Source: Vanilla planifolia (Eukaryota; Streptophyta; Magnoliopsida; Asparagales; Orchidaceae). From it: a stretch of DNA of 64,000 bases. Location: positions 32,680,737-32,744,736 of the forward strand of contig CM043869.1 in the NCBI GenBank assembly GCA_023846275.1, written 5' to 3'. Every line of letters begins with the position of its first letter. Positions within the stretch are counted from its first letter, which is position 1. The position numbers and the translations under genes are program-made. The notes beneath the pieces are model-generated. The model did no database searches, was not told the origin of the DNA, and saw only the letters and a list, made by a program, of their open reading frames with translations. This document shows positions 38,401 through 52,004 of the stretch, piece by piece.

Positions 38401-41400
38401 ATTTTTGCTACAAATGTCAAACTAGTTAATTTTACCTAGCTTTCACTTCTTTTATGCTCTTATTACAACCACAAAAACAAGTAGAACTAAAATATGTATT
38501 GCATGTATAGGCATCTGTATACCCATTAATGAGTTAAATTCAAATCAATTTAACACCTACCAAGATAATATTTAAAACCAAAACAAAAAAAACATTGGGT
38601 CAAAGTCAACACAATTTCAATATTTGATCCATTGGTTTTACGCAAAATTTTCATAGCATTTTTTTAACAATTACTTGTTTATTAATCTTTTTTAAGAAGT
38701 AATTATTTTTGTCATCTATAATATTTTGAAAATATTTGTGTAAATGAGAAAGTTTATGTTAATTTTATATAAAAAAAGCTTATAAGAAACTATGCTAAAT
38801 ATAATGCATAAAAATGATATTTTATAACAATACAAATTATTCTTAATATTTTGATCTTAAGTAACATATTTTGCATACAAATTAGGTCTTTTATCATATT
38901 AGATTAATATTGATTTCAATTCATTCTAATAATTTATATATGAAATGAGTTAAATCTATAATTAATATTATTATAGATTAAAAAAATTCAATTAATAACT
39001 TTGATGAAATTTGACTCAAATAACATAAAAAAATTGTTTTAGTACTTGTGAAAAGTTTTATTTTTATTTGATAAAAAGTTTATTAGCGCATGATGTCAAA
39101 GTCATAGCATTTAAAAAAGGTTATAATATGATATATCATTTTTAAAATTTGTTAAAATAACCATCAATAGAAATAAAAAAATTCAAATTATCTTATATAA
39201 TTGACACTAGTAATTAAACATTTTAAATTAGAATCAAACTAATCTATAATACATATAATCTTATAAATTATTATAAAAATCTTAACCTTATATTTCACTA
39301 ATCTCATGATCATATGTAAAAATTTGATGATAATAAGTTCTTATGATAAAATTTATTAATATATTGTTTGAATTTAATGCTCTAAGAAATGTAAAATACA
39401 ATCATTATTTAAGATGTGATGCTATTATATATTACTATGAGACTTAGTTAAGGATATAATTCACACAATTGTTCAAATTATAGAAGAATTTACTTTTCAT
39501 GATATGATAGCCATTATAAATGCTTTTTATTTATTTTTGTATGTTTATATTATTAAAATCTATGTAACCTTTATATATGACATTTAAGATTTGATCTTAT
39601 TCAAATCATCTTTAATGTTTATCTCAAGTTATATTGCACACACGTTTATATCTCAAATATTATATTCATTGATATCTAATCATCATTTAAATTTGAATTA
39701 TATATATGGGTGTAAAAGAAGCTTAATTTATCAAATAATTTAAAGTTGACTATTTGAATAATGCGATCTTTTTATCATATAGTTTGATCAATATTAAATT
39801 AATAGTACAAAAAGGAATAGAATAACTTGGATGAGTAGGTAAATATTAATTTATACTTATCGTATAATACTATCCTTTGCATCGAACAATATGATTGATT
39901 TAAACTAAGAATAATAACATAATTAGACAAAAGCAAATATCAAAGTAATAATGTATATCATGTGCAATCATCTATTATACCATAACTGATGAATAAAATA
40001 TAATTTTTATAAATTTCATATTGTATGATATGTATATTGTAATCATGTTCTATAGTGAATAAAAAAAATCAAAAGCTTTATATGATATATTATTACTTTA
40101 TTATATAATAAGATCAAATATTGTAGATAAATTTTTTCTTATTACATCTAAATCGAAGAAATTCAATAGATATATTAATATTTATCGTACAATTTAATAG
40201 TTCAATTTTATGTTATTTGCGTAATATGATCTTATTAATCATATAATACAATAAGTTGTCAAAACTTATAATGACATTTTTAATCTTTTTTAAAGAAATA
40301 GATTATAGCTTTGCTTTAGTTAGCATTACTATCATATTCAATTTTTAATTATCATTTGTTTATTAATAAAATATTAAATCATATGAAAAGAATCAAAAAT
40401 AAAAATAACTAATTTGAGAGGATTAATTTCATTTTTAAAGTAGTGCTATAAAAGATTTATCTTTCCAAATCTCTAAAACTTTTTCTCATGGCTAATGCTC
40501 TTAATCTTCCTATATTTTATCAACATCATTGATAACACCTTTTAATATTCATACTTGTGTGCTACTTAAGTATTGTATTGGATATAGCAATTTATTGTAT
40601 AAATTGTATTGTTAAGAAGTCATATTTTGTCTTAATATTATTTTATTATATTTGTTGTATATTGTAGTTATTGTAAGTCATCTTTCATTTAACTCTTTTA
40701 GGTTACCTTTTTTTCTTATAAATCATGTTTGTAAAGTTATTTTATATACATACATTTTGACAAAAGATACTTGATGTTAATAAGCATGATCTTTTGTAGG
40801 TGAGGATAGACAAAGGTTTGTGTATTTGTCAAATCATGTAAAGATATTTCATGTAAAGATATTTGAATTATTTATTTGTATTTAAGAATTTTTTAAAATT
40901 AAATAAGAGATTTCAAAGAAAAGCTTAGTATAAATAATATTAATAATAACATATAAATACTTACACTAAGTTTATCTATTTTAATTTCAAAAGAATTACA
41001 ATTAACCTATTATTTTATGAAAATATTGTACTAACATATTATTTACCAAGAATATAGTATTCACAAAAATCTAATATTACACAAAACTAATATCTTATAT
41101 TTAATTCTTACAATTTTCACTATAATACAAATCATAATCTCACAAAAACCAATCTCTTTTTAATTGTCCTTAACTCCTCTTTTAACAGATTTTGATCACC
41201 TCTAGCAGTTAAACATATCTTTCAAAACAAATTAAATTATGCAAATTAGGTGTTATTTCAACTGACGTGTTCAAATCAGCAAAAACCCTTTTGTTAAGGG
41301 AATTGAGCGAATGCTTGCTTTTTTTTGGTTTGATACATAATATGAGTTTTTTTTTTTATCTGTTTAAAAGATAGCAAGAAAAAATAATTATGTTAATCAG

Positions 41401-41520
41401 TTTTTAAAAAAGTTTAAAAAAAAATTAAAAGCTAAATCATGTTAAAAAGAGAGATTGGCAGCTGGCTACTCAAATAGAATGGATGTTATAATTCTTGCTT
41501 TTGAACATTGCTTTATTTTT
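35401..41520. other. AT-rich intergenic DNA
   Basis: No gene is seen. Features noted are a less AT-rich patch at 35,850-35,990, an A-rich run at 36,140-36,190, and a small GC island at 37,380-37,520 with an 8-bp inverted repeat (GACCGGAC at 37388-37395 and GTCCGGTC at 37411-37418). The rest is low-complexity A/T sequence. Confidence 0.55.
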
Positions 41521-41529
41521 TACTCAGCG

Positions 41530-41690
41530 TAAACAGCTGTTTGCCAGTGCACTGGGGATCCTTAAGAAATGCGTCACGGATGACGTATGCATTGGGATAA
41601 AGTCGAACCGCAAAATGCTTTTGTCCAGCCAATATGGAATCCACGGCCACGTAGCATTAGTTAATTAACTATTGTTGTTAGCATTGTGGA
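41530..41690. promoter_or_regulatory. GC island with palindromic motifs upstream of the COL gene
   Basis: This short, less AT-rich island lies about 1.9 kb upstream of the COL start codon. It holds a 12-bp palindrome AAACAGCTGTTT (41531-41542), and two TGACG cores in opposite orientation, CGTCA-CGGA-TGACG (41572-41585), the type bound by TGA/bZIP factors. A 'ccacgtag' word is nearby. It could be a distal regulatory region of the COL gene or a relic of another promoter; sequence alone does not decide. Confidence 0.3.
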
Positions 41691-42989
41691 AGTCAAACAT
41701 AGATCTACGAACCTTTTTTTTATCTTGTGAATTACATTCCCATCCCAACGGCAATTTTCATGTGAGACCTTGGAAATTTTGTTTTTCAAATTTATTTATA
41801 TAATTATATATATTAATTTTATTATTATATTAAAAAAATTTAACAAAAAATTATTTTATAAAATATTTCAGCTTCGAATTATATTTTAATTGTAACTTAT
41901 TAAATATTAATATATTTTGATTATATTCTAATCTTTTTAATTTCTTTAAATAATTTTAAAAGATGTAATTTGTGATCAAATAAGATATTTTTTTACATAA
42001 TTATAATTTTTTAAGATTGAGTTATTCTTTTTCTTAATTTTATCTTATTCTCCTCTATTTCATAATAGTTAATAGTTGGTGAGAGTTTCTATGATGTGTT
42101 TTTGTTGTTTACATCATATTATTATTAAGTATTATCCAGATTAGGTGAGATTTAGGAAATAAAATATGTTAAGTTTTTGTCACTATCAAGTAATTCAATT
42201 TCGAAGCATACTTTAGGTTTTGTCAAAAAACAAATTAATAATGACAAATTAGCATTCAATTTTTGTGTGCTAATCCTGCGTTGGCTATCCTTATTGATAT
42301 ATCAAAATATGTCACTTTTGTCATTGTTGCTCAATATATCTCATCAAGTGAATGATCTTTTCAAGTTCTTTGTCATGCTTCATAAATTGGCATCTTCTTA
42401 AGTTGGTTTAAAAACATATCCAACATTTGAGAATATTCAATTATGTATCATAGATCATTAAGTCCACTGTAATTTATTTCAATTTTTTTTTTGTTAACCT
42501 TTTATATTTGGAAGATGTTATGATAATATTGTCAATTTTTTTCTCATTAAATTCCATGATGAAAGAATTATCCTAACTTATATCATGATGGGTTGATTAC
42601 ATTTATGTTTAGATGTGAGATTCTTTCAAATAACTATTATTTTATTAAAATTTTATTAATTTTTAAAATATATTTATTAATTATATGATTTTTTAATATT
42701 AATAACAATAATTTCATTTAGATTCAATTTTTATTGTTCTAACTTTGGTTTCTATTTATGTATAAGTTATATGTTTAGAATAAAATGAAAAAAAAATCAA
42801 TTACATATAAATAAATTTAATTAAATTTATCATGCTAATAAGATGTTAATATTCAATAATGATCATGCTAAACATGCATTTGTTATATCCTTCGACCGTC
42901 TAAATATGCTTTGATGTTTGTTTAGAAAATATTACTTTTTTATTTCCCCGTACAGAGTTTTTCAATAATTTATTTATTTGAACAATAAA

Positions 42990-43509
42990 AAAGCTCATGA
43001 AACAGCATATTTTGTATCTTCGAATCACGTGTAAAGTTAATAATGTTTGTTTATTGTCCAATTGTTCCCATTAAACAGTACTAAAATCAAAGACGAAGTT
43101 TTAACTAAGAAAAACTACAGATAATCCTCCTGCCTCAAAAAAGCTCCCCGTCACATGCGATAACGATTCTGAGTGCCAGCTCAGCAAAAAGCGCTGATAT
43201 TTTCCCCTTTGTGGGACCCACAACTAACCTTTTGCCGCTCAACAACTTCACTGGGACCCATTGACACCTCAGTTTTGATCCAGATTATTTCATTTTAAAT
43301 CAACGGTTTGTTCTGCGAATCGCATAAAAGTAAGCTACGGACGCGTCTATATGATTCTTTAATTCGTGCTATCGTTATGTATACGGTCGGTGTTATCGTT
43401 CGCTTCCCAACCTTCTCGTTTGATTGATGATATTGTACTCTCTTGGTCACCATCTTCTTCACTGATCTCTCTCTAGGATTAGGTTCCCTAGCTGGGGCTC
43501 GGATTTAGG
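42990..43509 (+). promoter_or_regulatory. Promoter and 5' leader of the COL gene
   Basis: A perfect G-box CACGTG lies at 43026-43031. Two TCP-type sites follow: GTGGGACCCAC at 43211-43221, which satisfies both class I (GGNCCCAC) and class II (GTGGNCCC) consensus forms, and TGGGACCCA at 43252-43260. A GATAA word lies near 43161, and a possible TATA-like 'cataaaag' near 43323. Just before the ATG is a pyrimidine-rich leader (43,440-43,480). The transcription start is not determined. G-boxes and GATA words suit a light- or clock-controlled gene, as inference. Confidence 0.5.
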
Positions 43510-46500
43510 ATGGGGGAGCTTAAAACCGGAGGTAAGTCGCTTGTTTGTGACTACTGTTCCCATGCGATGGCGTTGCTATACTGCCGGGCAGACACTGCCC
43601 GCCTATGCGTTGCCTGCGATCGGATGGTCCACGAAGCGAACGCGCTCGCTCGGAAGCACTCCCGGTTTCAGATCTGCGACAATTGCGGCGCTTCGGCTGC
43701 GTCCTTCCGCTGCGCGGTCGACAGCCTCTCACTTTGCCAGGACTGCGACATCGATGTCCACTCCAGCGCGGCGGAGGCGGAGGAGGCTACCGGTGGCCAC
43801 GCCCGAGCGTCTATCGAGGGATTCTCCGGTTGCCCCTCCGCCGTAGAGCTTGCCGAAACATTTGGCGTCGAACTTGAGTCCAAGGACTGCGGTGAGTGCG
43901 GGGACCAGGTTCTGTTCGCAGGATTGCAGTCAACGATGGACTCAGTTTTTGCAGAGCTTTATGTGCCTTCCGTCTCCGGAGGCCGTGGCGGGATTCGGAA
44001 GCTGGCCTTGGTGCAGCAGCTGGACGAGTTGGCTAAGCGGGAAGAGGCTTCATTAGGGGCAGCGCCAACGAGTGAGCTGAGTCCAAGGACTCCATGCCGG
44101 AGTTCCAGTGATTTCGAACGGGTAGCTTTGGACGATCGCCGGGGTGTACAGCAGATGCCATTTACCTCTTTGCTGATGATGGCTCCATCAGATTGTGCGG
44201 ATCTGAACGATAACGATGGGATGGTGGAGGATGGGGATCTGATCTGGGATTGTGGACCGAGCGAACATGCAGCTCAGGTTTTTCCACTGTTTCTCTAAGT
44301 AATTAGTGAATATTTTTCCCTGTGGTCTCTGTATCTGTTGATTTCGTGTGTCATTGTAATTGTGATGCTGATCTAAGTTTTTTTTTTTTTCCACTTTTCC
44401 CTCTTATAGAAGATGTCGGGAAGTCTTTACAGCTTGACCGCCTTCAAAATTATAGAGAAATAGCATTTTCTAGAATATGCAAGAAGTTTGAATTACTTTT
44501 TATATTTTCTTTTTCCTTCTAAACTTTTACTGCGTAAAAACGAGAATAGCACCTTTTGTCTGATTTTGGAGTTATGGGTTTGGGTTTGCACAGATGAGTG
44601 TAAATATTGTGGCATTAATGTGCATCTATCTGACAAAAAGGAGACCTGCATCTCTTGAGTTCAATTTATAATAAGGAGATGATCTTTTTCCTCATATAGA
44701 TGTTGAAATATAGCATTATAACAAAAAATTTCAGCACAACGAGTAAGGAATTTTTGCTGAGAATCTTTTGTTTCAAAGAAAATATGATTTTGTTCCTAAT
44801 AATATTGTTGAGTTTTCCTTTTATTTGGAGTTCAGTCTATCTTAGTTTTGAGGGGTTTATTTGGCTCTTTGGATAATTAGAAGGATTTCCTTAACAAATG
44901 TATATGTACTAGTTATTCAATCTAATGAGCAAACCATGTAACTATGCATCTTAAGATTCCTATAATTTCTGCCAAACTCCAATGATGAGTAGAAAATGCT
45001 TAAGAAGGACCCTCTTCTTAGGAAGTCTTGACGATAAAGTTTAACTGTTGCTTTATATTGACAAAAAAGCTAAGCTTTGTTGGCTCAAGATTAACCATAT
45101 TCATTTTGAAATAACCCGTAGTTTACAATTGGAATCTTTGACTTTGCTACATGGCTACATAAATCATGTGCTGAAAAGTAGATTTCTTGTAACATGTATC
45201 AAGGTAGATCTTTACCTGGACTCAACCTAAGAAAACTCTTCAAACTTTCTTGTTAATATTGGTTTTGTTTTTGTAGTGTTTCAGTTTTGCTCTTTAATCT
45301 TTCCACATTTGAAACCCCTACTGCTTCATTTCTTGTACTTTTCCCAGTAAATCTTCTGCTCGTTTAATGAGATTATGCAATTATTACCTGTAGAGCTGCT
45401 TCTTCTTTAGATATCTACATGGATGCAAAGATTCAGTTTTTATATTTATGCCATGTCTGGAATATTCTTTGAAGCTATATTGATGATCCATATGCATAAA
45501 TTTTTTTAATTCTCATCGATATCTGTTTTTTGTTGACATATCTTTGATTTTATCAGTATCGTCATATATATATTCATGTTTATTCGCTTCAGATTTGAAA
45601 AAACTACGTAAGGAAATTACATTGCTAATATACAATTAATATGGAGGATGCTTGTTTCAATGCATGTATGACGATAAATAAATTTACTTTTTCAAATATT
45701 TAATGTGACCGATTGACCTTTTTGGTGGCAAACTAAAAATTAACTGTAATTTGGTATATGGCTTTCCAGATATGGGATTTTAATTTGGGGAGATCTAGGG
45801 AACACAATGCATCTTCTCCACACGAAGTTGGCCAGTTTGCTAGTAATGGAGGTTTTACAATTAAGAGTTATAATGACCTTTTTAAGGAAGGTTCTTTTGC
45901 CAACACAGATGTTCTAGAAGGCTTCTATGACAAAAATTGTGCTTCAGCAAATGATGATGGCTCTTCTACTAATATGCCATCTCAAATTGTAAGTAATCAA
46001 GAACATATACCTCTTAATCAGTCAAATTTCACTGAAGCATGTATTCTATCCCTTGGCTAAGTTAAGCAGGAATTTTTGCTAACTGATAAGAGTTTCATGA
46101 AATAGTAGATTCTGTAAATGAAGAGATGATTGCAGTTGCTATTGTCATTAATTTCACGAATCCCTGTTGTTTTGTAAAAGAAAATAAAGCGTGAATTGTT
46201 ATTTTAGTTACAGAACTGAGAATTTAATTGTCTCAAAGGAATTCCCTGTGTGGTTATTTCCCTTGTGCTATTTCAATGATCATTGTAATTCGAAGATGTA
46301 CAATTTCCGAAACCTTTTGTTTCTCATTAAGACACAGTGCTCTGCTTTAAAATAATAGATTACAAAGATAATTTATGGCTCTGTATGCGATAAATTTCTA
46401 TGGAGAACTGTATCAAGAAGTTGATTGACTTAATCATATCAAATGTGCTGCTTCGTAAGATTTAAATATCAAATCTAAGCATCTTGTAGATAAATCAATT

Positions 46501-47278
46501 GTTACTACAATCAATTGTTTCTTGCCTTCAGGCTGAACCAGGGAATTCCTGTGGCTTTGTTTTTAGATGTTTCTTTTTAGTTGTACAAATCCAACTATTA
46601 ATGTATTTTTCAAAAGGTGGTTAATTAACCCAAAAAGATTGGTTTGAGTTAGCAATCCTGTTTATATAACAAATGAGTAGTACATGACTATCTATAACAA
46701 CTAATTCTTGCCTAAGCGAGCAATTGTTAACCATTCAGCCATGCAAGCCATGGCACATTTTCTGGATGTTGTCTTATGCTTTCCATGTGTTCTTGCATTT
46801 TTCAGCACAACTCTGCAGGCATAACAAGCAAGTGGAAAAGCAAATTAGGCAATGCAGTTGGCAATGGACCATCTTCCACTAAAAACATTTTATCTACAGT
46901 AACCTGCCCTGTGGATCCTTCCTCTCAAAGTCCAGCACTAGGAACAACCAGCAAGGAGATATCCTTCGGAGAAGGGCCTCTGATTAGAAATGAGCTGGTG
47001 AATTCATTCAAGAATGTCAACTGTGATCTCTTGGCCGAGAAAAGGGACAATGCCATGCAACGTTACAAGGAGAAGCGAAAAACACGAAGGCATGCATCTC
47101 TTCTCCTCTGATCGGTTCCTCTCACATGGTTCTTTATCTCGAGGCATTGTCTAATCCTGCCATTTCCAAACTAACATGCAGGTATGATAAGCGCATCAGG
47201 TACGAGTCAAGGAAGGCGAGGGCGGACACTAGGAAGAGAGTCAAGGGTCGGTTTGTGAAGTCTTATGCAGATTCTTAG
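43510..47278 (+). CDS. COL: CONSTANS-like zinc finger protein (COL14/COL15-type)
   Basis: This is a plant transcriptional regulator of the CONSTANS-like family, nuclear, linked in relatives to light, flowering-time and growth control. Four exons join in frame: 43510-44277, 45770-45988, 46806-47089 and 47182-47278, giving 455 residues. B-box 1 has the full ligand set C13, C16, C25, C33, C36, H41, H50. B-box 2 has C56, C59, C68, C76, C79, H84 and a later H97, a longer final gap. EGFSGCPS follows (103-110), as in COL14/15 relatives. Exon 2 starts with QIWDFNLG. The CCT domain is at about 409-452 (RYKEKRKTRR-YDKRIRYESRKAR and RVKGRFVK). Introns 1 and 2 are GT-AG. Intron 3 appears to be GC-AG and splits the CCT. 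Exon 1 is much richer in GC than the later exons. Without splicing at 44278 the frame ends six codons later, giving a 262-residue B-box-only form. Confidence 0.93.
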
Positions 47279-47580
47279 AAGAACCATGGCCAAAAGCAAC
47301 GAGCTATGCCAGCTCCGGATGTATATATCTGCGATTTTTTTGTTTGTCTTTTCTTTGAGAAGCTAGAGTATCTGTTGCTTTATGCTCCAAGTGATGCAGG
47401 TCTATGATTTACAGATACAGCGTATTTTTCCTTTTTGTATAAAATGTGATACCTCTGGGTTCTTCTCTTCTCTTAGTATAATGCAGCGCATATTTTGTTT
47501 GATGCTTTCCATTGTTTCATTCGTTGAAGTTACCTTGTCTTTTGCGTTGTTGTCGGGAACAGTCAAGTAATAAACCATGG
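47279..47580 (+). terminator. 3' UTR of the COL gene with poly(A) signal
   Basis: Transcribed-looking, T-rich sequence follows the TAG at 47276-47278. An AATAAA hexamer at 47569-47574 is the likely far polyadenylation signal. The cleavage site cannot be set from sequence. Confidence 0.4.
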
Positions 47581-48084
47581 AAAATGGTGAGAGAAACCCT
47601 ATGCGCATACAATGACCCTTAAGAATGGCAAATGTGGCGTCGGTAGTCTTTTCGTTGGTCTTGTTCTCGTGGAGATGATAGGGCACTAAGGGTTGTTGAT
47701 TTGAGTAGAATTATGATGTTGATGGATCAAGATCCATATTGAGTTGAGAATGATTTGTAGTTTTAACCGTAAAGTTGGGTTTCACTTCCTTGTGGAGTAA
47801 TTTTATAATAGTTTTTTTGTCAATTATGTGCAAAAGTGTATTACAGTTAAGTTTATTATTTGTATTTTTATGATAATTAAATAATAAATATTAGTTAAAA
47901 TCAAAAGATTTAGAGTAAAACGTTTGTGCAACTCACAAAAATAATAAAAATGATCGATTTGATTTGTATATAAAAATGTTGAAGTTAAGATACCTATATT
48001 TAATGATATAAGTTTTACATATTTTTCTTTTTTTCAATTGATTAATTCAAATATATTATTTGTTTGACTATTATAATGTAGATG

Positions 48085-48240
48085 ATTATTATAGAGTAAT
48101 CTTTTAAGTTAAAATTAATTTGTAATGTTAAGAAATATTAGTTAAATATTTTAGATAATGAATTATTATAGAGCAATTGTTTTAAGTTAAAATTGATCTG
48201 TAATGTTAGGAAATATTAATTAAAAATTTTAAATAATGAA
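48085..48240. repeat. Two-copy tandem duplication, 77 bp
   Basis: The unit starting 'attattatagag' at 48085 recurs at 48162, and both copies continue through 'ttttaagttaaaatt' and 'gtaatgtta'. A handful of substitutions separate them. Confidence 0.8.
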
Positions 48241-50342
48241 TAAATGTTGAATAAAAAAATTTTCACTTGATTACAAATGAAAGAGTTGTTAAAGAGTAAA
48301 TATAGTCATACATAAACTTGATAAGGGTTATCAAAAATATTATTTATAAGTTTGACTTTTAAAATACTAGATATCATATGTTACTCCCATATGTAGAAAT
48401 TCATCAATTTATATTAAACTTGATTTGAAAAATGTGTCTTAAGGATGAAAAAAGAAATGGCTTCTACTCTTAAGTTAGAAAAAAATGACATTTTTTTACA
48501 AAAATAGGACAAAAATAAATAATAATAAAATTAACTTGAAGAAATTAAAATGATTCATAATTGATGTTCTAGAAAAATCAAAAATGATTTTGGACAATTA
48601 TTTACATATTTCTTCATTGTTTATATGTGTATCTAAAATTAATTTTTATTATATGTTTAGTTTAATTAAATAATTTATTTCAACAATTTCAAGTGAACTA
48701 AGTCAAACAAGTTAAATTTTTTTAAAAAATTTAGTAAATAATTAATTAATAATATATATACTTAGAAAGTTATATTCTTCTACTATTAATAAATTTTTAT
48801 GTAAAGAATTTTAAATTATATAAAAACATAACAATTATTACACATATTTTAAATTTAATATCATATATGCTTCATAAAAATATATTTGATGCTAAGTTAT
48901 ATCTACTTTTATAAAAGATTAATGTATAACAAAATCACATCTAAAACTTTGTTAGTGACAAATCTGATAAATAGCTAACTTTTTTTAATCTAAAATTTTG
49001 ATTACTTTTTTTCTACTTTTATTTTTATAAGCTATTTTATTCTTTTAATTTTTAGATAAATGGAAAGGACCATACTTCACATAATATTTTTTAAGGACTT
49101 AGAGTGGTTGGTATCAAGTTTGATGAAGAAATATTTAAAAAGTATACTTTGTGTGATAGTATTTCTCAATATAATATACCCTGCATCAAATACTAGTGGT
49201 AGTTGATAATATCTTAATCATATCATATCTGAACATTAGTCATTGCATAAGTTCTAGTGATAATGGGTGAGTTTGATGCCATCAAACAACATGCATATAA
49301 CTAATGCATATCACGCCCAACATTATATGTTAAAAGTTCATCATATATAAAATCACAAAATAATGTGATGCCACATTAAATGTTATACAAGTTAATTAAA
49401 TGCTATGAGTGTAGAACTAAGATAAAAAAAATGAAATTCTTCCACATCAAGTTCATCCCACCTCCACATATCAATGGCACACCCATCACTTGATTTACTC
49501 TAATCTCATGAGCATAACTGATTATTTTCTTGTCATTATTAACCATTGAAAAGCCTTTCTCCCTTAAGCTTGAATTGTACTCACTTATAACCCATTTTCC
49601 ATTGAAGATTATATGGGCCATGGGCCACTGTAAGCTCATTCACTCAACACTTATAAGATGCCTAACCATCTTGAAAACCCCCTCTATCTTTCTCAAAATC
49701 TACATCTCAATCTTCACTTGAGGTCACCATGTTATCAATTTCCTAAGATTCATTACCTATAGCTATCTTTTGCTATAATACACGACAAGTCATGTCTCCT
49801 CTACTAAGGTTTGTCATTACCTTGATTAGCTACTAACCAATTTGGTCATGGCCCGATCACACACCTTTAACTTATTTCATTACTTATCATTGCCATGAAT
49901 TCTTGGTATAATATTATCATTATTTTGGTATCATAACATTCTTACACCAAGATTTGTTATTAGAGTATCCTTACACTTACATCATATTTTATTATCAAAG
50001 TTACATATATCTTCATCATTTTTTCTATCAATGACGTACTTCTCTCTCATTGTTTCTTGAACATTTAGTATAGTTCAAATATTTGCAATTGTTGGCTCAA
50101 GTTGATGATAAGCATATTAAAATTAAGGTTTTCATTCTAATATTGATGGCCTAACTAAAAAAATAATCCCTAAATATTAAATTCTTCATCAGTTCCTTTT
50201 TCTTTATGTTAGAATTGTGTGAGTGATGATGTCTAGAAAAGGAGAAGTGGTTATGCATTAGGATTAATGATCCTTTTAGGTATTATTGATCCTCAAAAGA
50301 AGAGGATTCCTTATCTTCATTGATTGGGCTACCTATGATATT

Positions 50343-50580
50343 GTACATAAAGCATGTTTTCATTATACATTAGATGTAGAGATGACAATAATATTTACTA
50401 GACACTATAATGACATAAGCCCACCCATAGTAGACTTTTGACATAGTTGAGCTACCAGTTGGTACACAAAGCATGTTTTGGTTGTGCATTAGATGTAGAC
50501 AATTAAACAATATTTGTTGGAACCTGTAGGGACATGTGCCTAGTCATAGTAAACTTGTTGTGACATTCACTATATCAAAA
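50343..50580. repeat. Two-copy tandem duplication, 119 bp
   Basis: 'gtacataaagcatgtttt' at 50343 recurs as 'gtacacaaagcatgtttt' at 50462. Both are followed by 'cattagatgtaga' and a conserved 'catagta' word. The copies are clearly diverged. Confidence 0.75.
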
Positions 50581-52004
50581 TATTACAAACTATTCCATAT
50601 ATATTGTGTGGGGCATATTTAGATCAAGCTAATGTAAACCATTAAAATAGTTACTATAGTTAATGTAATACCCATTATGTCCTTCTATGTATTTTTTTAT
50701 GTCAAAGATAATAAAAAAATAGTTTTTTTAATATCACTTCTCACATAGTTGCTTTTGAAACTAGTTGGTTAAAGTAGATGTTACTAAATATATGTTTACT
50801 TTGTCATATGCAAGAAATCAGGAGGATGCAAATCATGTCACTGAGTACTAATCACATGATTGTGCAAATGTATAACATCCCATGAGAATGACTAATATTG
50901 TCTCAAAAATGAGATTGAAAGGGATGAGTGTATTAGAGTAATTGAAGAATGAGAGGAGGGTTTGGAATGGCTTAAGAGTGATGTAGTGTGTTGGTTGGAT
51001 AGAATAGGTTTTATAGTTGCAAAGATAGTCATCATGTTGCCCACAATATATGTGATATTACTAATATAACTATTAACTTCCAAAATTTACATTAAAAAAT
51101 AAATGACATTATTAATGAAATGTTATCATGTTATGAATAAAAATATTTATGGTTCATAATGGTCATTGTAAAGCTGATTAGTGATAGTAATTTATCAAAA
51201 TTATTATTGATATTATCAATTTGACACATCAAATTCATTATTAATAATGAGATGAGAAACCAATTCAAAGTGTGCTCACTTTTACAAGTAATTCTAAAAA
51301 TTATGTAATTTAATAAATTAAGTTTCAATTATATTTATTTTCAATATTTTCCCTTGATGTAAAACTTAATGTTATAATGATAATAAAAAAATTTATATGA
51401 CTTAGGATTTTCAATTTTTGTGTGAATTAATGTATGTTTATCTTTATCATATCAATGAAAAATTGACTTTATATCTCTCTCTCATCCTTTAAAATTATAG
51501 ATTAAAGATTAGAGAATATGACTCTATTTTTAATTGCCCTCTTTTTATCTTTTTGCTCCACCTTCTCTCCCTTCTTAAGCATCTCCTTTCATATCTCTTT
51601 GATCCCTCCCTCGCTCCCACTCACTCTCCTTCCCTTCACATCAACTTTAATGAACCATTTTTTTTTGTTTTCTTTTGCTTGATGAGGGAATTGTTGTACC
51701 ATTTGATGTGATGATCACAAAATCGAACAAAATATTATTAATATTTTATTGAGCTTTGTGTTATTTAAGTTCAATCTTAAAGTATAATATAACATATTAT
51801 GGTATTAATCCTTAGCCATGGTGATTTATTTGATGATAATAAATCTTAAGTATTTCTAATAAATTTGGTTTAGTGAATTTTCATATTCTAAATAATCTAT
51901 GCTCGTTTTTATGAGAGAATTTAAAGAAGAAGATGAGCAAAATTGAAACCCAATAAAAATCATCTTAATTGAAGTGGAAAATCACAAAAAAATATTTTTT
52001 AATA

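Larger units (their letters stand above)
47581..51999. other. AT-rich intergenic DNA
   Basis: No gene is recognised. Two small tandem duplications lie within and are listed separately. A somewhat less AT-rich block at 49,400-49,900 has short frames on both strands (49403-49639 on minus, 49530-49721 on plus) without any domain, probably transposon debris. Confidence 0.55.

Noticed and set aside
43541-43883. Alternative frames on both strands within COL exon 1
   Set aside because: They are shadows of the GC-rich coding exon; the frame with the B-box cysteine and histidine pattern is the real one.
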